Source: Nocardia asteroides (GTDB taxonomy: Bacteria; Actinomycetota; Actinomycetes; Mycobacteriales; Mycobacteriaceae). Taken from it: 64,000 nucleotides of DNA. The notes under the pieces are model-generated. The model saw only the letters and a program-made list of their open reading frames with translations. It was not told where the DNA came from and did not search any database. A program made the position numbers and the translations under genes. The DNA lies in assembly GCA_019930625.1 (NCBI GenBank), contig CP082844.1, positions 3,224,001 through 3,288,000 of the forward strand, written 5' to 3'. Positions 25,921-35,259 of this stretch are shown here, piece by piece (position 1 is the stretch's first letter; every line of letters starts with the position of its first letter).

Positions 25921-26622
25921 TCAGCTCGTGGACTTCCACACATAGCGAGTCTTCGGCCGCCCCGCCCTGCCGTAGTCCGAGCGCCGCACGACCAAACCGT
26001 CGTCGGCCAGTTTCTCCAGATAGCGCCAGGCGGTGATGCGCGAGACGCCGATCGAAGTCGCGGTGTCCGCGGCCGTCACGCCCTCGGCCTCGGCGGCGCG
26101 CACGGCGCGGGAGATCTCGTCGAGGGTTTGCGGCGCGACGCCCTTGGGTGTCGCGGCGCGCTGGTCGGGAGTGCGCAGCGCGCTCAACGCACGGTCGATG
26201 TCGTGCTGGGAGATGGCGCTTTCGCCGGCGGGAAGCGCGGTGCGGAACTCGCGGTACCGGTCCAGCTTGTCGCGGAACGCCGCGAAGGTGAACGGCTTCA
26301 GCAGATACAACACCACGCCGTGCGACACGGCGGTGCGCACCATGGCCAGATCCCGCGCGGAGGTGATGGCGATGACGTCCGGGCGCGGCGCCAACCCGGT
26401 CAGCGCGGCGGCGACGTCGAGGCCGCTCGCGTCGGGCAGGCCGATGTCCATCAGCACCAGGTCGATCGGCGTGCCCTCCGCCGCGGCGTCGGCCGCCGCG
26501 CGCATCGCCTCACGTCCGGTATGGGCGACACCGACGGGCGTGAATCCGGCGATGCGCTCCACGTAGGCGCGGTGCGCCTCGGCGATCAGCGGCTCGTCCT
26601 CGACGATAAGCACACGGATCAT
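25921..26622 (-). CDS. Response regulator, DctR/CitB family
   Basis: 233-residue two-component response regulator. The receiver domain has the acidic pocket ED (8-9), phospho-acceptor D59 in LVLMDIGLPD and K in LLKPF. The C-terminal half holds a helix-turn-helix with ADTATSIGVSRITAWRYLEKLADDG, as in DctR/CitB/DcuR regulators of C4-dicarboxylate or citrate uptake. Its ATG 26622 overlaps the kinase stop by 4 bp. The dctA-type carrier on the other side of the kinase is the likely target. Confidence 0.92.
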   Translation of the reverse strand: MIRVLIVEDEPLIAEAHRAYVERIAGFTPVGVAHTGREAMRAAADAAAEGTPIDLVLMDIGLPDASGLDVAAALTGLAPRPDVIAITSARDLAMVRTAVSHGVVLYLLKPFTFAAFRDKLDRYREFRTALPAGESAISQHDIDRALSALRTPDQRAATPKGVAPQTLDEISRAVRAAEAEGVTAADTATSIGVSRITAWRYLEKLADDGLVVRRSDYGRAGRPKTRYVWKSTS

Positions 26623-28190
26623 CGTGCTTCCTTTCGTGGAATCGTCACGGTCACCGCGCTTTCGGGATCCCGTTGCGTGCGGATGCTTCCCCCGTGGCGG
26701 GCCACCAGACGGTGGACCAGTGCGAGACCCAGCCCGTGGTGGTCGGCTTTGGTCGAATAGCCGCGCTGGGACGCGCGCGCGAACATCTCCGCCGACATGC
26801 CCGGGCCGCTGTCGGCGATCCGGATGTAGAGCACCGACTCCTCCCGGGCGTCCACCCGCTGGTGGCGCAGGGTGACTTCCACCCAGCCGGACGCGCTGCC
26901 CGCCGCGGCATCGATCGCGTTGTCGACGAGATTGCCGACGAGCGTGACCGTTTCGTGCGGAGACAGCGGGTCCACCGAGTCCAGCGCGGTGTCGTCGGTG
27001 ATCGTCAGCTCGATGCCGCGTTCGGCCGCCTGGTTCACCTTCCCCAGCAGCAAGGCGGCCAGGGCGGGCGCGCCCACCGCGGCGAACAGCCGATCGATCA
27101 GCGCCTGCGACAGCTCGAGCTCCGCCGTGGCGAACTCGACGGCCTCCTGGTGGCGGCCCAGTTCGACCATGGTGACCACGGTGTGCAGCCGGTTGGCGGA
27201 CTCGTGCGCGTGTGCCTGCAACGACTCGGCGAAGCCGCGCACGGAATCGAGTTCGCCCATCACCGACTGCAATTCGGTGTGATCGCGGATGGTCATCACC
27301 GTGCCGATCGGCCTGCCCTCCCACTCCACGGTGTCCTGGTTGACCAGCAGGATCCGGTCGGTGGTCACGTGCATCTCGTCGCGCACGGTGCCCCAGCTCA
27401 TCCGCTGCAGCGACAGCGGGAGGTCGCTGCGGCGCACCTCGCCGGGGGGCAGGTCGAGCAGGCGGCGCGCTTCGTCGTTGACCACCTCGGCATCCTCGCC
27501 GGAGGCCCCGAACACGACCAGTCCCTCGCGCACCGAGTGCAGCACGGCGTCGTGATGTTCGTACATCGCGCGCAGCTCGTCGGGCGCCAAGCCGTGGGTC
27601 TGCCGTCGCAGTCTGCGGCTGAGCAGGAACGATCCTCCGGCGGCAAGCAGGAGACCGGCTCCCGCGACGCCGAAGATCACCGAGAGCTGGGTGGCCACCT
27701 GATCGCTGATCTTCGCGCGGGTCACGCCCGCGGAGACCAGAGCCACGATCCGTCCGTTGTCGTGGACGGGGGTGACCGCCCGGATGGAGGGGCCGAGGGT
27801 GCCGGTGAAGGTCTCGGTGAAGGTCTCACCGGCCAGCGCGCGATCGATGGTGCCGCTGAACGGCCGCCCGATCATCGCCGGATTGGGGTGGGTGTAGCGC
27901 GTCCGGTCCGGCGCCATCACCACGATGAAATCCATGCCGGTCTCGAGCCGGATCTCCTCGGTCACCGGCTGCAACAGCGCCGTCGGGTCCGCGCTGCGGA
28001 CCGCCTCGATGGTGGAGGGCGCGTCGGCCACGCTCACCGCGACGTCGGTGACCTCCCTGGTGGTGGTGACGTCGCTGTCGTGCCTGGCGTCCAGCACCGC
28101 GAGCACCACGCCGATCGCGATCATCACCGCGAGTACGACCAACTGGAAGACGAATGCCTGACCGGCGAGGGAGAGCCGACCGCGTCTCAC
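26619..28190 (-). CDS. Sensor histidine kinase, DcuS/CitA/DctB type
   Basis: 523-residue membrane kinase. Two transmembrane helices (about 10-35 and 170-195) flank an extracellular PAS-like sensor domain typical of CitA/DcuS carboxylate sensors, with FIVVMAPDRTRYTHPNP inside it. A cytoplasmic PAS domain follows, then a SPOB-type dimerisation region with phospho-acceptor His in SLQAHAHESANRLHT, and an HATPase domain with NLVDNAIDAA and DSGPGMS. First gene of the kinase-regulator pair, divergent from the dctA-like gene. Confidence 0.92.
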   Translation of the reverse strand: MRRGRLSLAGQAFVFQLVVLAVMIAIGVVLAVLDARHDSDVTTTREVTDVAVSVADAPSTIEAVRSADPTALLQPVTEEIRLETGMDFIVVMAPDRTRYTHPNPAMIGRPFSGTIDRALAGETFTETFTGTLGPSIRAVTPVHDNGRIVALVSAGVTRAKISDQVATQLSVIFGVAGAGLLLAAGGSFLLSRRLRRQTHGLAPDELRAMYEHHDAVLHSVREGLVVFGASGEDAEVVNDEARRLLDLPPGEVRRSDLPLSLQRMSWGTVRDEMHVTTDRILLVNQDTVEWEGRPIGTVMTIRDHTELQSVMGELDSVRGFAESLQAHAHESANRLHTVVTMVELGRHQEAVEFATAELELSQALIDRLFAAVGAPALAALLLGKVNQAAERGIELTITDDTALDSVDPLSPHETVTLVGNLVDNAIDAAAGSASGWVEVTLRHQRVDAREESVLYIRIADSGPGMSAEMFARASQRGYSTKADHHGLGLALVHRLVARHGGSIRTQRDPESAVTVTIPRKEAR

Positions 28191-28312
28191 AAGCTCTTCC
28201 TCCGCTGAACGTAATGCACCAAACAGTGACCGGCATCACCCGGCCGACCATCATTCTGCCTGGGGTGCGTGAGCCACCTCACTTCGGTACCTCTCGAAGG
28301 GAAATCCTCGCA

Positions 28313-29677
28313 ATGAGCGACTCGACTCGAACGCGGCGCGACCGCACCCATTGGCTGTATCTGGCCGTCATCGTGGCGGTGGTCGCGGGCGTCCTCGTCG
28401 GCTGGCTGGCGCCCGGCGTCGCGCAGTCGTTCGCCCCATTGGGGACCATCTTCGTCAACCTCATCAAGATGATGATCGCTCCCGTCATCTTCTGCACCAT
28501 CGTGCTCGGGATCGGCTCGGTGCGCGCGGCGGCCACCGTCGGCAAGGTCGGCGGGCTGGCCATCGGCTACTTTCTGGTCATGTCGACGATCGCGCTCGGG
28601 ATCGGCCTCGTCGTCGGCAATCTGCTGCAACCGGGCACGGGACTGAACATCGCCAAGTCGACCAAAGCCGGTCACGACCTGGCCGACACCGCGCACAGCG
28701 CGGGCGGCACCTGGGAATTCCTCCAGAACATCGTCCCGTCGACGCTGCTGTCCTCGCTCACCACCGGCAATGTGCTGCAGGCGCTGTTCGTCGCGCTTCT
28801 GGTCGGTTTCGCGGTCCAGGCCATGGGCACGGCGGGTGAGCCGATCGTGCGCGGCGTGGCGCTGCTGCAGAAACTGGTGTTCCGGATCCTGGTGATGATC
28901 CTGTGGCTGGCGCCGATCGGCGCGTTCGGCGCGATCGCGAACGTGGTCGGCAAGACCGGCCTGGACGCGGTGGTGAAGCTGGGCACGCTGATGCTCGCGT
29001 TCTACCTCACCTGCCTGGTGTTCGTCTTCGGCGTGCTCGGCGTGCTGCTGTGGAGCGTCTCACGCGTGTCGATCTTCAAGCTGGTCCGCTACCTGGCGCG
29101 GGAGTACCTGCTGATTGTCGCGACCTCGTCGTCGGAATCGGCGCTGCCACGGCTGATCGCCAAGATGGACCATCTGGGCGTGGAGCGCACCACCGTGGGC
29201 GTCGTCGTGCCGACCGGATACTCGTTCAACCTCGACGGCACCGCCATCTACCTGACCATGGCGTCGTTGTTCATCGCCGAGGCCATGGGCAAGCCGCTGT
29301 CCATCGGCGAACAGCTGGGACTGCTGCTGTTCATGATCGTCGCGTCCAAGGGCGCGGCGGGCGTCACCGGCGCGGGCCTGGCCACCCTGGCGGGCGGGTT
29401 GCAGAGCCATCGCCCCGAACTCCTCGACGGCGTCGGCTTGATCGTCGGCATCGACCGCTTCATGTCCGAGGCGCGGGCGCTGACCAATTTCTCCGGCAAC
29501 GCGGTCGCCACGGTGCTGATCGGCACCTGGACCAAAACGGTCGACGTGGACCGGGTGCGCGAGGTGCTCGATCGCGAGTTGCCCTTCGACGAGCGGACCA
29601 TGGTCGACGACGACCATGGGACGCAGGGCGTACCGCTGACGCAGGAGGCCGAGACCATAGACCTGGTCAAGGCATAA
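28313..29677 (+). CDS. Cation:dicarboxylate symporter (DctA/GltP type)
   Basis: 454-residue secondary transporter of the DAACS family that takes up C4-dicarboxylates (succinate, malate, fumarate) with protons or sodium. The re-entrant loop serine signature is TSSSESALPRLI, and the substrate-binding transmembrane segment is GYSFNLDGTAIYLTMASLF. Eight or more hydrophobic segments span the chain. Start ATG 28313 has GAAGGG about 12 bases upstream; the frame runs further upstream without homology. Divergent from the sensor kinase, so probably induced by it. Confidence 0.93.
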   Translation: MSDSTRTRRDRTHWLYLAVIVAVVAGVLVGWLAPGVAQSFAPLGTIFVNLIKMMIAPVIFCTIVLGIGSVRAAATVGKVGGLAIGYFLVMSTIALGIGLVVGNLLQPGTGLNIAKSTKAGHDLADTAHSAGGTWEFLQNIVPSTLLSSLTTGNVLQALFVALLVGFAVQAMGTAGEPIVRGVALLQKLVFRILVMILWLAPIGAFGAIANVVGKTGLDAVVKLGTLMLAFYLTCLVFVFGVLGVLLWSVSRVSIFKLVRYLAREYLLIVATSSSESALPRLIAKMDHLGVERTTVGVVVPTGYSFNLDGTAIYLTMASLFIAEAMGKPLSIGEQLGLLLFMIVASKGAAGVTGAGLATLAGGLQSHRPELLDGVGLIVGIDRFMSEARALTNFSGNAVATVLIGTWTKTVDVDRVREVLDRELPFDERTMVDDDHGTQGVPLTQEAETIDLVKA

Positions 29678-29747
29678 AGCGCAGCCGGACGAAGCCCGTC
29701 CGCGCCGGGCGGAACTCCGCCTGGGGCAGCGGGCCGGACGGTGAACG

Positions 29748-29780
29748 ACGAAGGGCCCGCAAGATCTGCGGGCCCTTCGT
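29748..29780. terminator. Bidirectional hairpin between convergent genes
   Basis: A perfect 14-bp stem (ACGAAGGGCCCGCA and its complement) with a 5-base AGATC loop lies between dctA and the convergent DUF4287 gene. It should stop transcription from both sides. Confidence 0.8.
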
Positions 29781-29791
29781 GGCGCCCGGGC

Positions 29792-30007
29792 TCAGGCTGC
29801 CCACTTCTCCGGGTGGAGGTGGTGCTGGGTGAGGGCGGTCGCGTGGCCGTGCCCGAAGCCGTGCTCGGTCTTCAGCCACTCGACGAGTTCTTTGTGCGAG
29901 GTCAGTCCGCTGTCGCGCATGGCGGTTTTCCACTCCTCGATTGCGCGGCCGTACTTGGCCTCGATGGAGGGGAAGTAGGACGTGGGGCCGTGCGGCTTGG
30001 TCGCCAT
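29792..30007 (-). CDS. DUF4287 domain protein
   Basis: 71-residue protein matching DUF4287: GPTSYFPSIEAKYGRAIEEW, then LTSHKELVEWLKTEHGFGHGHA. Members are small, helical and common in actinobacteria; function is unknown. Start ATG 30007 has GGAGAT just upstream; a longer frame to 30376 overlaps the divergent gene. Confidence 0.85.
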   Translation of the reverse strand: MATKPHGPTSYFPSIEAKYGRAIEEWKTAMRDSGLTSHKELVEWLKTEHGFGHGHATALTQHHLHPEKWAA

Positions 30008-30187
30008 GGTCGATCTCCTTGCTGGTCGTGCGTTCCATGGAGATGACGAAGCGAACCTCCGAAACTCGTCGGCGGTCCCGCCCATGGGTTCCGGATCACC
30101 GATCGGCCGGGTTCCGGGACGGCTCCGCTCGGCGTGTCGGCGGCGCGGTGGTGGTGTCGGCGAGCAAGTCGGAGGTCGGTCGGGCGG

Positions 30188-30193
30188 TAGCGT
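30188..30193 (+). promoter_or_regulatory. -10 element, probable leaderless start of FAD oxidoreductase
   Basis: TAGCGT ends 6 bases before ATG 30200 and no ribosome site is present, consistent with a leaderless transcript. Confidence 0.4.
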
Positions 30194-30199
30194 GGGGAT

Positions 30200-31669
30200 A
30201 TGGCTGATGTGGTGGTGGTCGGCTCCGGACCGAACGGGCTCGCCGCAGCGGTGATCCTGGCCAGGGCAGGGCTCGCGGTGGAGGTCTACGAGGCCGAGGC
30301 GACGGCTGGGGGTGGGTCCCGCACGGCCGAGCTGACCTTGCCCGGCTACCGGCACGACGTGTGCGCTGGCGCGCATCCGATGGCGGTGGCCTCACCGTTG
30401 TTCCGGGCGTTCGACCTGTCCGCGCACGGCGTGGAACTGCTCGCGCCGGAGGTCTCCTACGCACATCCGCTCGACGGGGGTGTGGCCGGACTGGCCTGGC
30501 GGGACCTGGAACGGACGGTCGAATCCCTCGGTCCCGACGGCCGGGCGTGGCGCAAGTTGTTCGCGCCGCTGGTGCGGCACTGGGCGGACGTGGTCGACGT
30601 CGCGATGTCGGATCTGCGGCGCATCCCCTCCGGGCTCGCGACCGCGATCCGTTTCGGCATGCGCACCTTGGAGCAGGGCTCGCCGCTGTGGGATATCAGG
30701 TTTCGCGAACAGGTCGCGCCGGCCCTGCTGACCGGCATCGCCACCCATGCGATCATCCCGCCGCGCGCCATCACGGCCGCGGGCGCTGCGTTGATGCTCG
30801 GCACGCTGGCCCATGTCGACGGCTGGGTGATTCCGCGCGGCGGCAGTCAGGCGATTCCCGACGCGCTCATCGCCGAACTCGAACGTCTCGGCGGCCGGGT
30901 GCACACCGGGCGCCGGATCGACTCGCTCGAGGAGTTCGCAGGCGCTCGCTCCGTTCTGCTCGACCTCGCCCCTGCCGAACTGCTGCGTATCGCCGAGCAC
31001 CGGTTGCCCGCGCGATACGCGAAGCGGCTGCGCCGTTTCCGTTACGGCGGCGCGGCCTGCAAGATCGACTTCGCGCTCTCCGGACCGGTGCCGTGGCAGG
31101 CCCAGGGCTGCGCGCTGGCCGGGACGGTGCACGTCATCGGCACCCGCGCCGAGGCCATGGCGGCCGAGCACGCCGTGGCCATGGGGCGGCACGCCGAACG
31201 GCCCTACGTGTTGTCCATCCAGCCCGGCGTGGTCGACCCCACCCGCGCGCCCGCGGGCGGCCACACCTTCTACACCTACGCCCACGTGCCCAACGGCTCC
31301 ACCCGCGACGTCAGCGCGGAAGTGATCGCTCAGGTGGAGCGATTCGCACCGGGCTTCCGGGATCTGATCGTCGCCGAGAACGTGATCCCCGCCGCCGAAA
31401 TGCCCGCGCACAACGCCAACTACATCGGCGGCGACATCTCCGCGGGCGCGATGACGCTGCGCCAGTTCGCCTTCCGTCCCGCACCGCGCTGGAATCCCTA
31501 CGCCACACCGATTCCCGGTGTCTATCTGTGCTCGTCGGCCACCCCGCCCGGCCCCGGTGTGCACGGCATGAGCGGGCTGCACGCGGCCCGCCACGTCTTG
31601 CGCGACCGCTTCGACATCCGCACCGATCCCCTCGACCTCCTACGCACCCCCGCTGTCCAGCGCCGCTGA
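30200..31669 (+). CDS. FAD-dependent phytoene desaturase-like oxidoreductase
   Basis: 489-residue flavoprotein of the NAD(P)/FAD amino-oxidase/phytoene dehydrogenase superfamily. The N-terminal dinucleotide fold is VVVVGSGPNGLAAAVILARAG, followed by EVYEAEATAGGGSRTAELTLPG, the GG doublet. The C-terminal FAD contact is YLCSSATPPGPGVHGMSG. Close relatives are usually annotated only as NAD(P)/FAD-dependent oxidoreductase; carotenoid genes are absent nearby, so a carotenoid role is not supported. Confidence 0.9.
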   Translation: MADVVVVGSGPNGLAAAVILARAGLAVEVYEAEATAGGGSRTAELTLPGYRHDVCAGAHPMAVASPLFRAFDLSAHGVELLAPEVSYAHPLDGGVAGLAWRDLERTVESLGPDGRAWRKLFAPLVRHWADVVDVAMSDLRRIPSGLATAIRFGMRTLEQGSPLWDIRFREQVAPALLTGIATHAIIPPRAITAAGAALMLGTLAHVDGWVIPRGGSQAIPDALIAELERLGGRVHTGRRIDSLEEFAGARSVLLDLAPAELLRIAEHRLPARYAKRLRRFRYGGAACKIDFALSGPVPWQAQGCALAGTVHVIGTRAEAMAAEHAVAMGRHAERPYVLSIQPGVVDPTRAPAGGHTFYTYAHVPNGSTRDVSAEVIAQVERFAPGFRDLIVAENVIPAAEMPAHNANYIGGDISAGAMTLRQFAFRPAPRWNPYATPIPGVYLCSSATPPGPGVHGMSGLHAARHVLRDRFDIRTDPLDLLRTPAVQRR

Positions 31670-31677
31670 GTACGTGC

Positions 31678-31707
31678 GCCTCGCACGGCTCGCGAGCCGT
31701 GCGAGGC
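31678..31707. terminator. Palindromic hairpin between convergent genes
   Basis: A 30-bp perfect palindrome (arm GCCTCGCACGGCTCG) sits between the oxidoreductase and the convergent CDF transporter. It has no T tract but would act on both strands. Confidence 0.65.
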
Positions 31708-31716
31708 AACGCCGGA

Positions 31717-32643
31717 CTAGCCCTTGGCGGGTTCGGTGCGGTAGAGGTCGGGTTCGAGGTAGATGACGCGCGCCGCCGGGACCGCCGCGCGGACGCGGGA
31801 CTCGGCGTCATCGATGGCGCCCGCGATCGCCGCGAGGTCCAGACCGGGAACTACGCCGATCTTCGCCGCCACGAGCAGTTCCTCCGGGCCTAGGTACTGG
31901 GTCTTCAGATGGATCACTCGGTCGATGCGGGTGTCGTCGACCAGGTTGGCGCGGATCTTCCGGTTCTCCTCCGGAGTGGCACCCTCACCGATCAAAAGGC
32001 TTTGCATCTCGATGATCAACACGACGGCGATGACGCCGAGCAGCCCACCGATGGCCAGCGTGCCGACGCCGTCCCAGATCGGGTCGTGGGTGATCATGGT
32101 CAGGCCGACGCCCGAGAGCGCCAGGATCAGGCCGACCAGCGCGCCGGTGTCCTCCAGCAGCACCACCGGAAGTTCCGGGCTGCGCGAATTGCGGATGAAC
32201 TGCCACCAGCTTGCGTCACCTTTCAGCGGCGTGGACTCGCGCACCGCCGTGGTGAAGCTGTAGACCTCCAAGGCGATCGCGATCACCAGGATGACGACCG
32301 CCACGATCGGCGAGGTCAGCTCCTCCGGGTGCTGGATCTTGTGGATGCCCTCGTAGATGGCGTAACCGGAGCCGAGGGTGAACAGCACCAGCGCCACGAT
32401 GAACGAGTAGAAGTAGCGGTTGCGCGCGTACCCGAACGGGTGCAGCTCGGTCGCTTCCTTCGCGGCGCGGCGCTGCCCCAGCAGCAGCAGTCCCTGGTTG
32501 CCCGTGTCGGCCACGGAGTGCACGGCCTCGGCGAGCATCGACCCCGAGCCGGTGATCGCCGCACCGACGAACTTCGCCGCGGCGATCCCCGCATTCGCGG
32601 TCAACGCCGCGATGATCGCCTTCTTGCCACCGCCAGCAGACAT
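31717..32643 (-). CDS. Cation diffusion facilitator (SLC30A9-like)
   Basis: 308-residue divalent-cation transporter. TM2 carries the HxxxD site in AEAVHSVADTGNQ, and TM5 carries LEDTGALVGL, the variant seen in the ZnT9/SLC30A9 subgroup rather than the HxxxD of zinc exporters. The C-terminal cytoplasmic domain starts near residue 215 (GEGATPEENRKI). Metal specificity is therefore uncertain; zinc, iron or manganese efflux are all possible. Start ATG 32643. Confidence 0.92.
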   Translation of the reverse strand: MSAGGGKKAIIAALTANAGIAAAKFVGAAITGSGSMLAEAVHSVADTGNQGLLLLGQRRAAKEATELHPFGYARNRYFYSFIVALVLFTLGSGYAIYEGIHKIQHPEELTSPIVAVVILVIAIALEVYSFTTAVRESTPLKGDASWWQFIRNSRSPELPVVLLEDTGALVGLILALSGVGLTMITHDPIWDGVGTLAIGGLLGVIAVVLIIEMQSLLIGEGATPEENRKIRANLVDDTRIDRVIHLKTQYLGPEELLVAAKIGVVPGLDLAAIAGAIDDAESRVRAAVPAARVIYLEPDLYRTEPAKG

Positions 32644-32718
32644 GGAAGCATGTCCTCTCTGTTTTCAGTGATACTCGCGAACAGCCTAGGGCACCTACGG
32701 CCGGGTGTTCCGGATCGG

Positions 32719-33939
32719 TCAGCAGCCGGCGCCCACGCACGCGCAGAACAGCTGGACCTGCCCGTCCACCGCCTGCGCGCGGATATCGGTGTCGGAGGCG
32801 GAAATCCACGCCGCGCCACCCCGGCCGAGTTCCAGCGACGAGCCGTTCTGGAACAGGCGCACCGTACCCGCCGTGCACAGCACGATGCCGGGCCCCGCCG
32901 CGGTCAGCGGCACTCGCGCGGAACCGGCGACCAAGTCGAATCGGCGCAGCGCGAACTCGGGGGCGGGCGTGCGATAGCGCACCGATCCGTCGCCGCCGGG
33001 TTCCGGCAGCACGACGGGCAGGTCGATCGGCTCGAAATCCAGTACGCGCAACAGTTCCGGCACGTCGACGTGTTTGGGGGTGAGACCGCCGCGCAGCACG
33101 TTGTCGGAGTTGGCCATGATCTCCACGCCCAGCCCGCGCAGGTAGGCGTGCAGATTCCCGGCCGCGAGGAACAACCCCTGACCCGGCTCCAAGGTCACCC
33201 GGTTCAGCAGCAGCGCCGCCAGCACGCCCGCGTCGCCGGGGTATGCCTCGGCCAGTTCGAGGGTGGTGCGCGCCTCGTTCGTGAACTCGCGTGTGCCTTT
33301 GCCGGACAGGTACCGCACGCAGCCGTCGAGCACCGCGGGCAGCAACGTGTGCAGCACGTGCTGCGGCAGCGTGATCCAGGTGGTGAACAAGGTGCGCAGG
33401 CCCGCCGAATCCGGCTGGGCGGCGAGGAGTTCGCAGTAGGAGCGCAACTCCTCCACCGCGAGCGCGCGCAGCAACGCGACCGTGCGGTGCGGCTCGCGGA
33501 AGCCGGCCAGCGCCTCGAACCGCTCCAGCGCGACGACCAGCTCGGGCTTGTGGCTCTCGTCGCGGTAGTTGCGCAGCGGGGAGTCCAAGGGCACCTTCGC
33601 CCGGTTCTCCCGGTCGAAGCCCGCGCGCGCCTGCTCCGTACTCGGGTGCGCCTGCAGCGACAGCGGCTCCTCGGCGGCGAGGATCTTGAGCAGGAACGGC
33701 AGCCGTCCGTCGAAATCCGCGGCGGCGGAGCCCAGTTCCCGGTCCGGGTCGGCGGCGACCAGCTCCAGCAGCGAGGTGCTGCGGTCACCGATCTTCACGT
33801 ACGCCGGGTCGGCGGGGTGGGCGCCGAACCACAATTCGGCCTCCGGATGCGCCGAGGGGACCGGTCTTCCGCACAGCTGAGCCAGCGCGGTGCGCGAGCC
33901 CCAGGCATACGAGCGCAGCGCACCAACGAGTTCGTGCAC
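32719..33939 (-). CDS. manA: Mannose-6-phosphate isomerase, class I
   Basis: 406-residue zinc enzyme interconverting fructose-6-P and mannose-6-P, the entry to GDP-mannose. Metal ligands are visible in LSLQAHPS and HKPELVVAL, and the active-site block is NSDNVLRGGLTPKHVD. The start is GTG 33939, overlapping the TAG of the upstream TobH-like gene by one base. The order manB, TobH-like, manA reproduces Rv3257c-Rv3256c-Rv3255c. Confidence 0.95.
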   Translation of the reverse strand: MHELVGALRSYAWGSRTALAQLCGRPVPSAHPEAELWFGAHPADPAYVKIGDRSTSLLELVAADPDRELGSAAADFDGRLPFLLKILAAEEPLSLQAHPSTEQARAGFDRENRAKVPLDSPLRNYRDESHKPELVVALERFEALAGFREPHRTVALLRALAVEELRSYCELLAAQPDSAGLRTLFTTWITLPQHVLHTLLPAVLDGCVRYLSGKGTREFTNEARTTLELAEAYPGDAGVLAALLLNRVTLEPGQGLFLAAGNLHAYLRGLGVEIMANSDNVLRGGLTPKHVDVPELLRVLDFEPIDLPVVLPEPGGDGSVRYRTPAPEFALRRFDLVAGSARVPLTAAGPGIVLCTAGTVRLFQNGSSLELGRGGAAWISASDTDIRAQAVDGQVQLFCACVGAGC

Positions 33940-35141
33940 TAGAAGCTTCCCCCGTACTGCCCCTGGCTGTCGGAAGCGGTGGTGCGCGAACCGATCAGCC
34001 GCAGGTAGGCGGCGGCCATCTCCAGTCGCAGCGCGAGCACCGCGAGCTGTTCGAGTTCGGTGCTGTCGGCCTGCGCGGATTCTTCGGCCCTCGACTGCGC
34101 GGGCGCGGCGGGATCGGTCATGCCGGTGTGCAGCAGGTCGACGTCGGCGTTCACCAGATCGGCGTCCACCAGGTTCGATCCCTCGGCGCCGAAGACCGCG
34201 ATGCGGCGGCGCGCTGCCGCTCGATCGCGATCGGCGCTGAGCACGAACACCCGGATGCGTTCCACCGGCGCGGGGCCGTCGAGTTCCTCGTCGTGGAACA
34301 GTGGATCGAAGTCTGGCGCGGATTCGCCTGCCGCCTCGGCCATCCGGGTCCGCGCGGCGACGGCCTCGGCCAGATCCACCGCGGTGGCCACCTTGCCCGC
34401 GGATTGCAGCAGCACTTCGGCGCCGTGCTCGGCCAGCTCGGCGGCGGCCGGTGAATCGCCCGCGAGCACGATGCCCCGCTGCTGCATGCGCGCGGCCAGC
34501 GTCTTGGCGGGGTTGTGGAAGACCTCGTTGTGCGGGCCGTCGCGCAGCGCCTCCGCGTCCAGCACGTCGGCAAGGTGGGTGAGCTCGGGTACGGCGGCGC
34601 CGGTGCGCTGGGGGTCGACCGCGCGCAGCACCGCGATTCCGGCGGCCAGGAAGCGCAGCAGGCGGTTGTGCCCGAGGACTTGGACCCTGGGCTCCAGCAC
34701 GGCGGCGCGTCCGGCGGCGGCGGCGCGCAGCGGCCCTTCGTGCGGCGCGGCGACGACCACCTCGGCGCCGCGGCGCAGGGCTCGATCGACGGCGTCGATG
34801 AGGCGCGGATCACCCGCGTCGTCGCCGGAGACCAGGACGACGTCCAGCGGACCCACCCACGGGGGAAGGGCGGCGGCAGGCACGACGGGTAGGCCCGCAC
34901 GGTCGCCGAGCGCGGCCACGAGCAGTCCGGCGGCCCGTGCGGCACGTCCGGCGCCGGCTACCAGCACCACGCTGCGTGGTCGCAGATCGGCTAGTCGAGC
35001 GAGCGCCTCCTCACCGACGGCCGCCGCGGTAGCGCGCACCTGGGCGCCGCCGGAAGCGGCCGAGCGAAGGGCGCCGCCTGCGTCGGCGGCCTCGAGTGAA
35101 GCGGCATCGTCGAGGTCGAGCACCGGTGTTCCAGCGATCAT
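33939..35141 (-). CDS. TobH/SIS-like protein, Rv3256c homologue
   Basis: 400-residue protein found in actinobacteria between manA and manB, labelled TobH-like. A SIS-like sugar-isomerase fold is suggested by VVLVAGAGRAARAAGLLVAAL and VDVVLVSGDDAGDPRLIDAVDRAL-like segments, so it may bind a sugar phosphate. No catalytic residue can be assigned. Start ATG 35141 has GGGGAGG upstream; GTG 35153 overlaps that site and is less likely. It overlaps manA by one base. Confidence 0.82.
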   Translation of the reverse strand: MIAGTPVLDLDDAASLEAADAGGALRSAASGGAQVRATAAAVGEEALARLADLRPRSVVLVAGAGRAARAAGLLVAALGDRAGLPVVPAAALPPWVGPLDVVLVSGDDAGDPRLIDAVDRALRRGAEVVVAAPHEGPLRAAAAGRAAVLEPRVQVLGHNRLLRFLAAGIAVLRAVDPQRTGAAVPELTHLADVLDAEALRDGPHNEVFHNPAKTLAARMQQRGIVLAGDSPAAAELAEHGAEVLLQSAGKVATAVDLAEAVAARTRMAEAAGESAPDFDPLFHDEELDGPAPVERIRVFVLSADRDRAAARRRIAVFGAEGSNLVDADLVNADVDLLHTGMTDPAAPAQSRAEESAQADSTELEQLAVLALRLEMAAAYLRLIGSRTTASDSQGQYGGSF

Positions 35142-35259
35142 CGGGCGTCCCACCTCCCCTCATCGCGCTGTGTCTTTTCCGCCCCCGCGCCCATTCGGTC
35201 CAGCTGCCACACCGAGACCGAGTCGGGCGAATCCAAGGCCTGTGATTCCACTATTCCAG

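Noticed and set aside
30200..31669. Carotenoid biosynthesis assignment (crtI)
   Set aside because: The fold matches but no carotenoid genes are linked and the family is broad.
31678..31707. Mobile element end or recombination site
   Set aside because: The palindrome lies between convergent stops and is best read as a terminator.
31909..33942. 677-codon plus-strand frame
   Set aside because: Antisense to the CDF transporter and manA.
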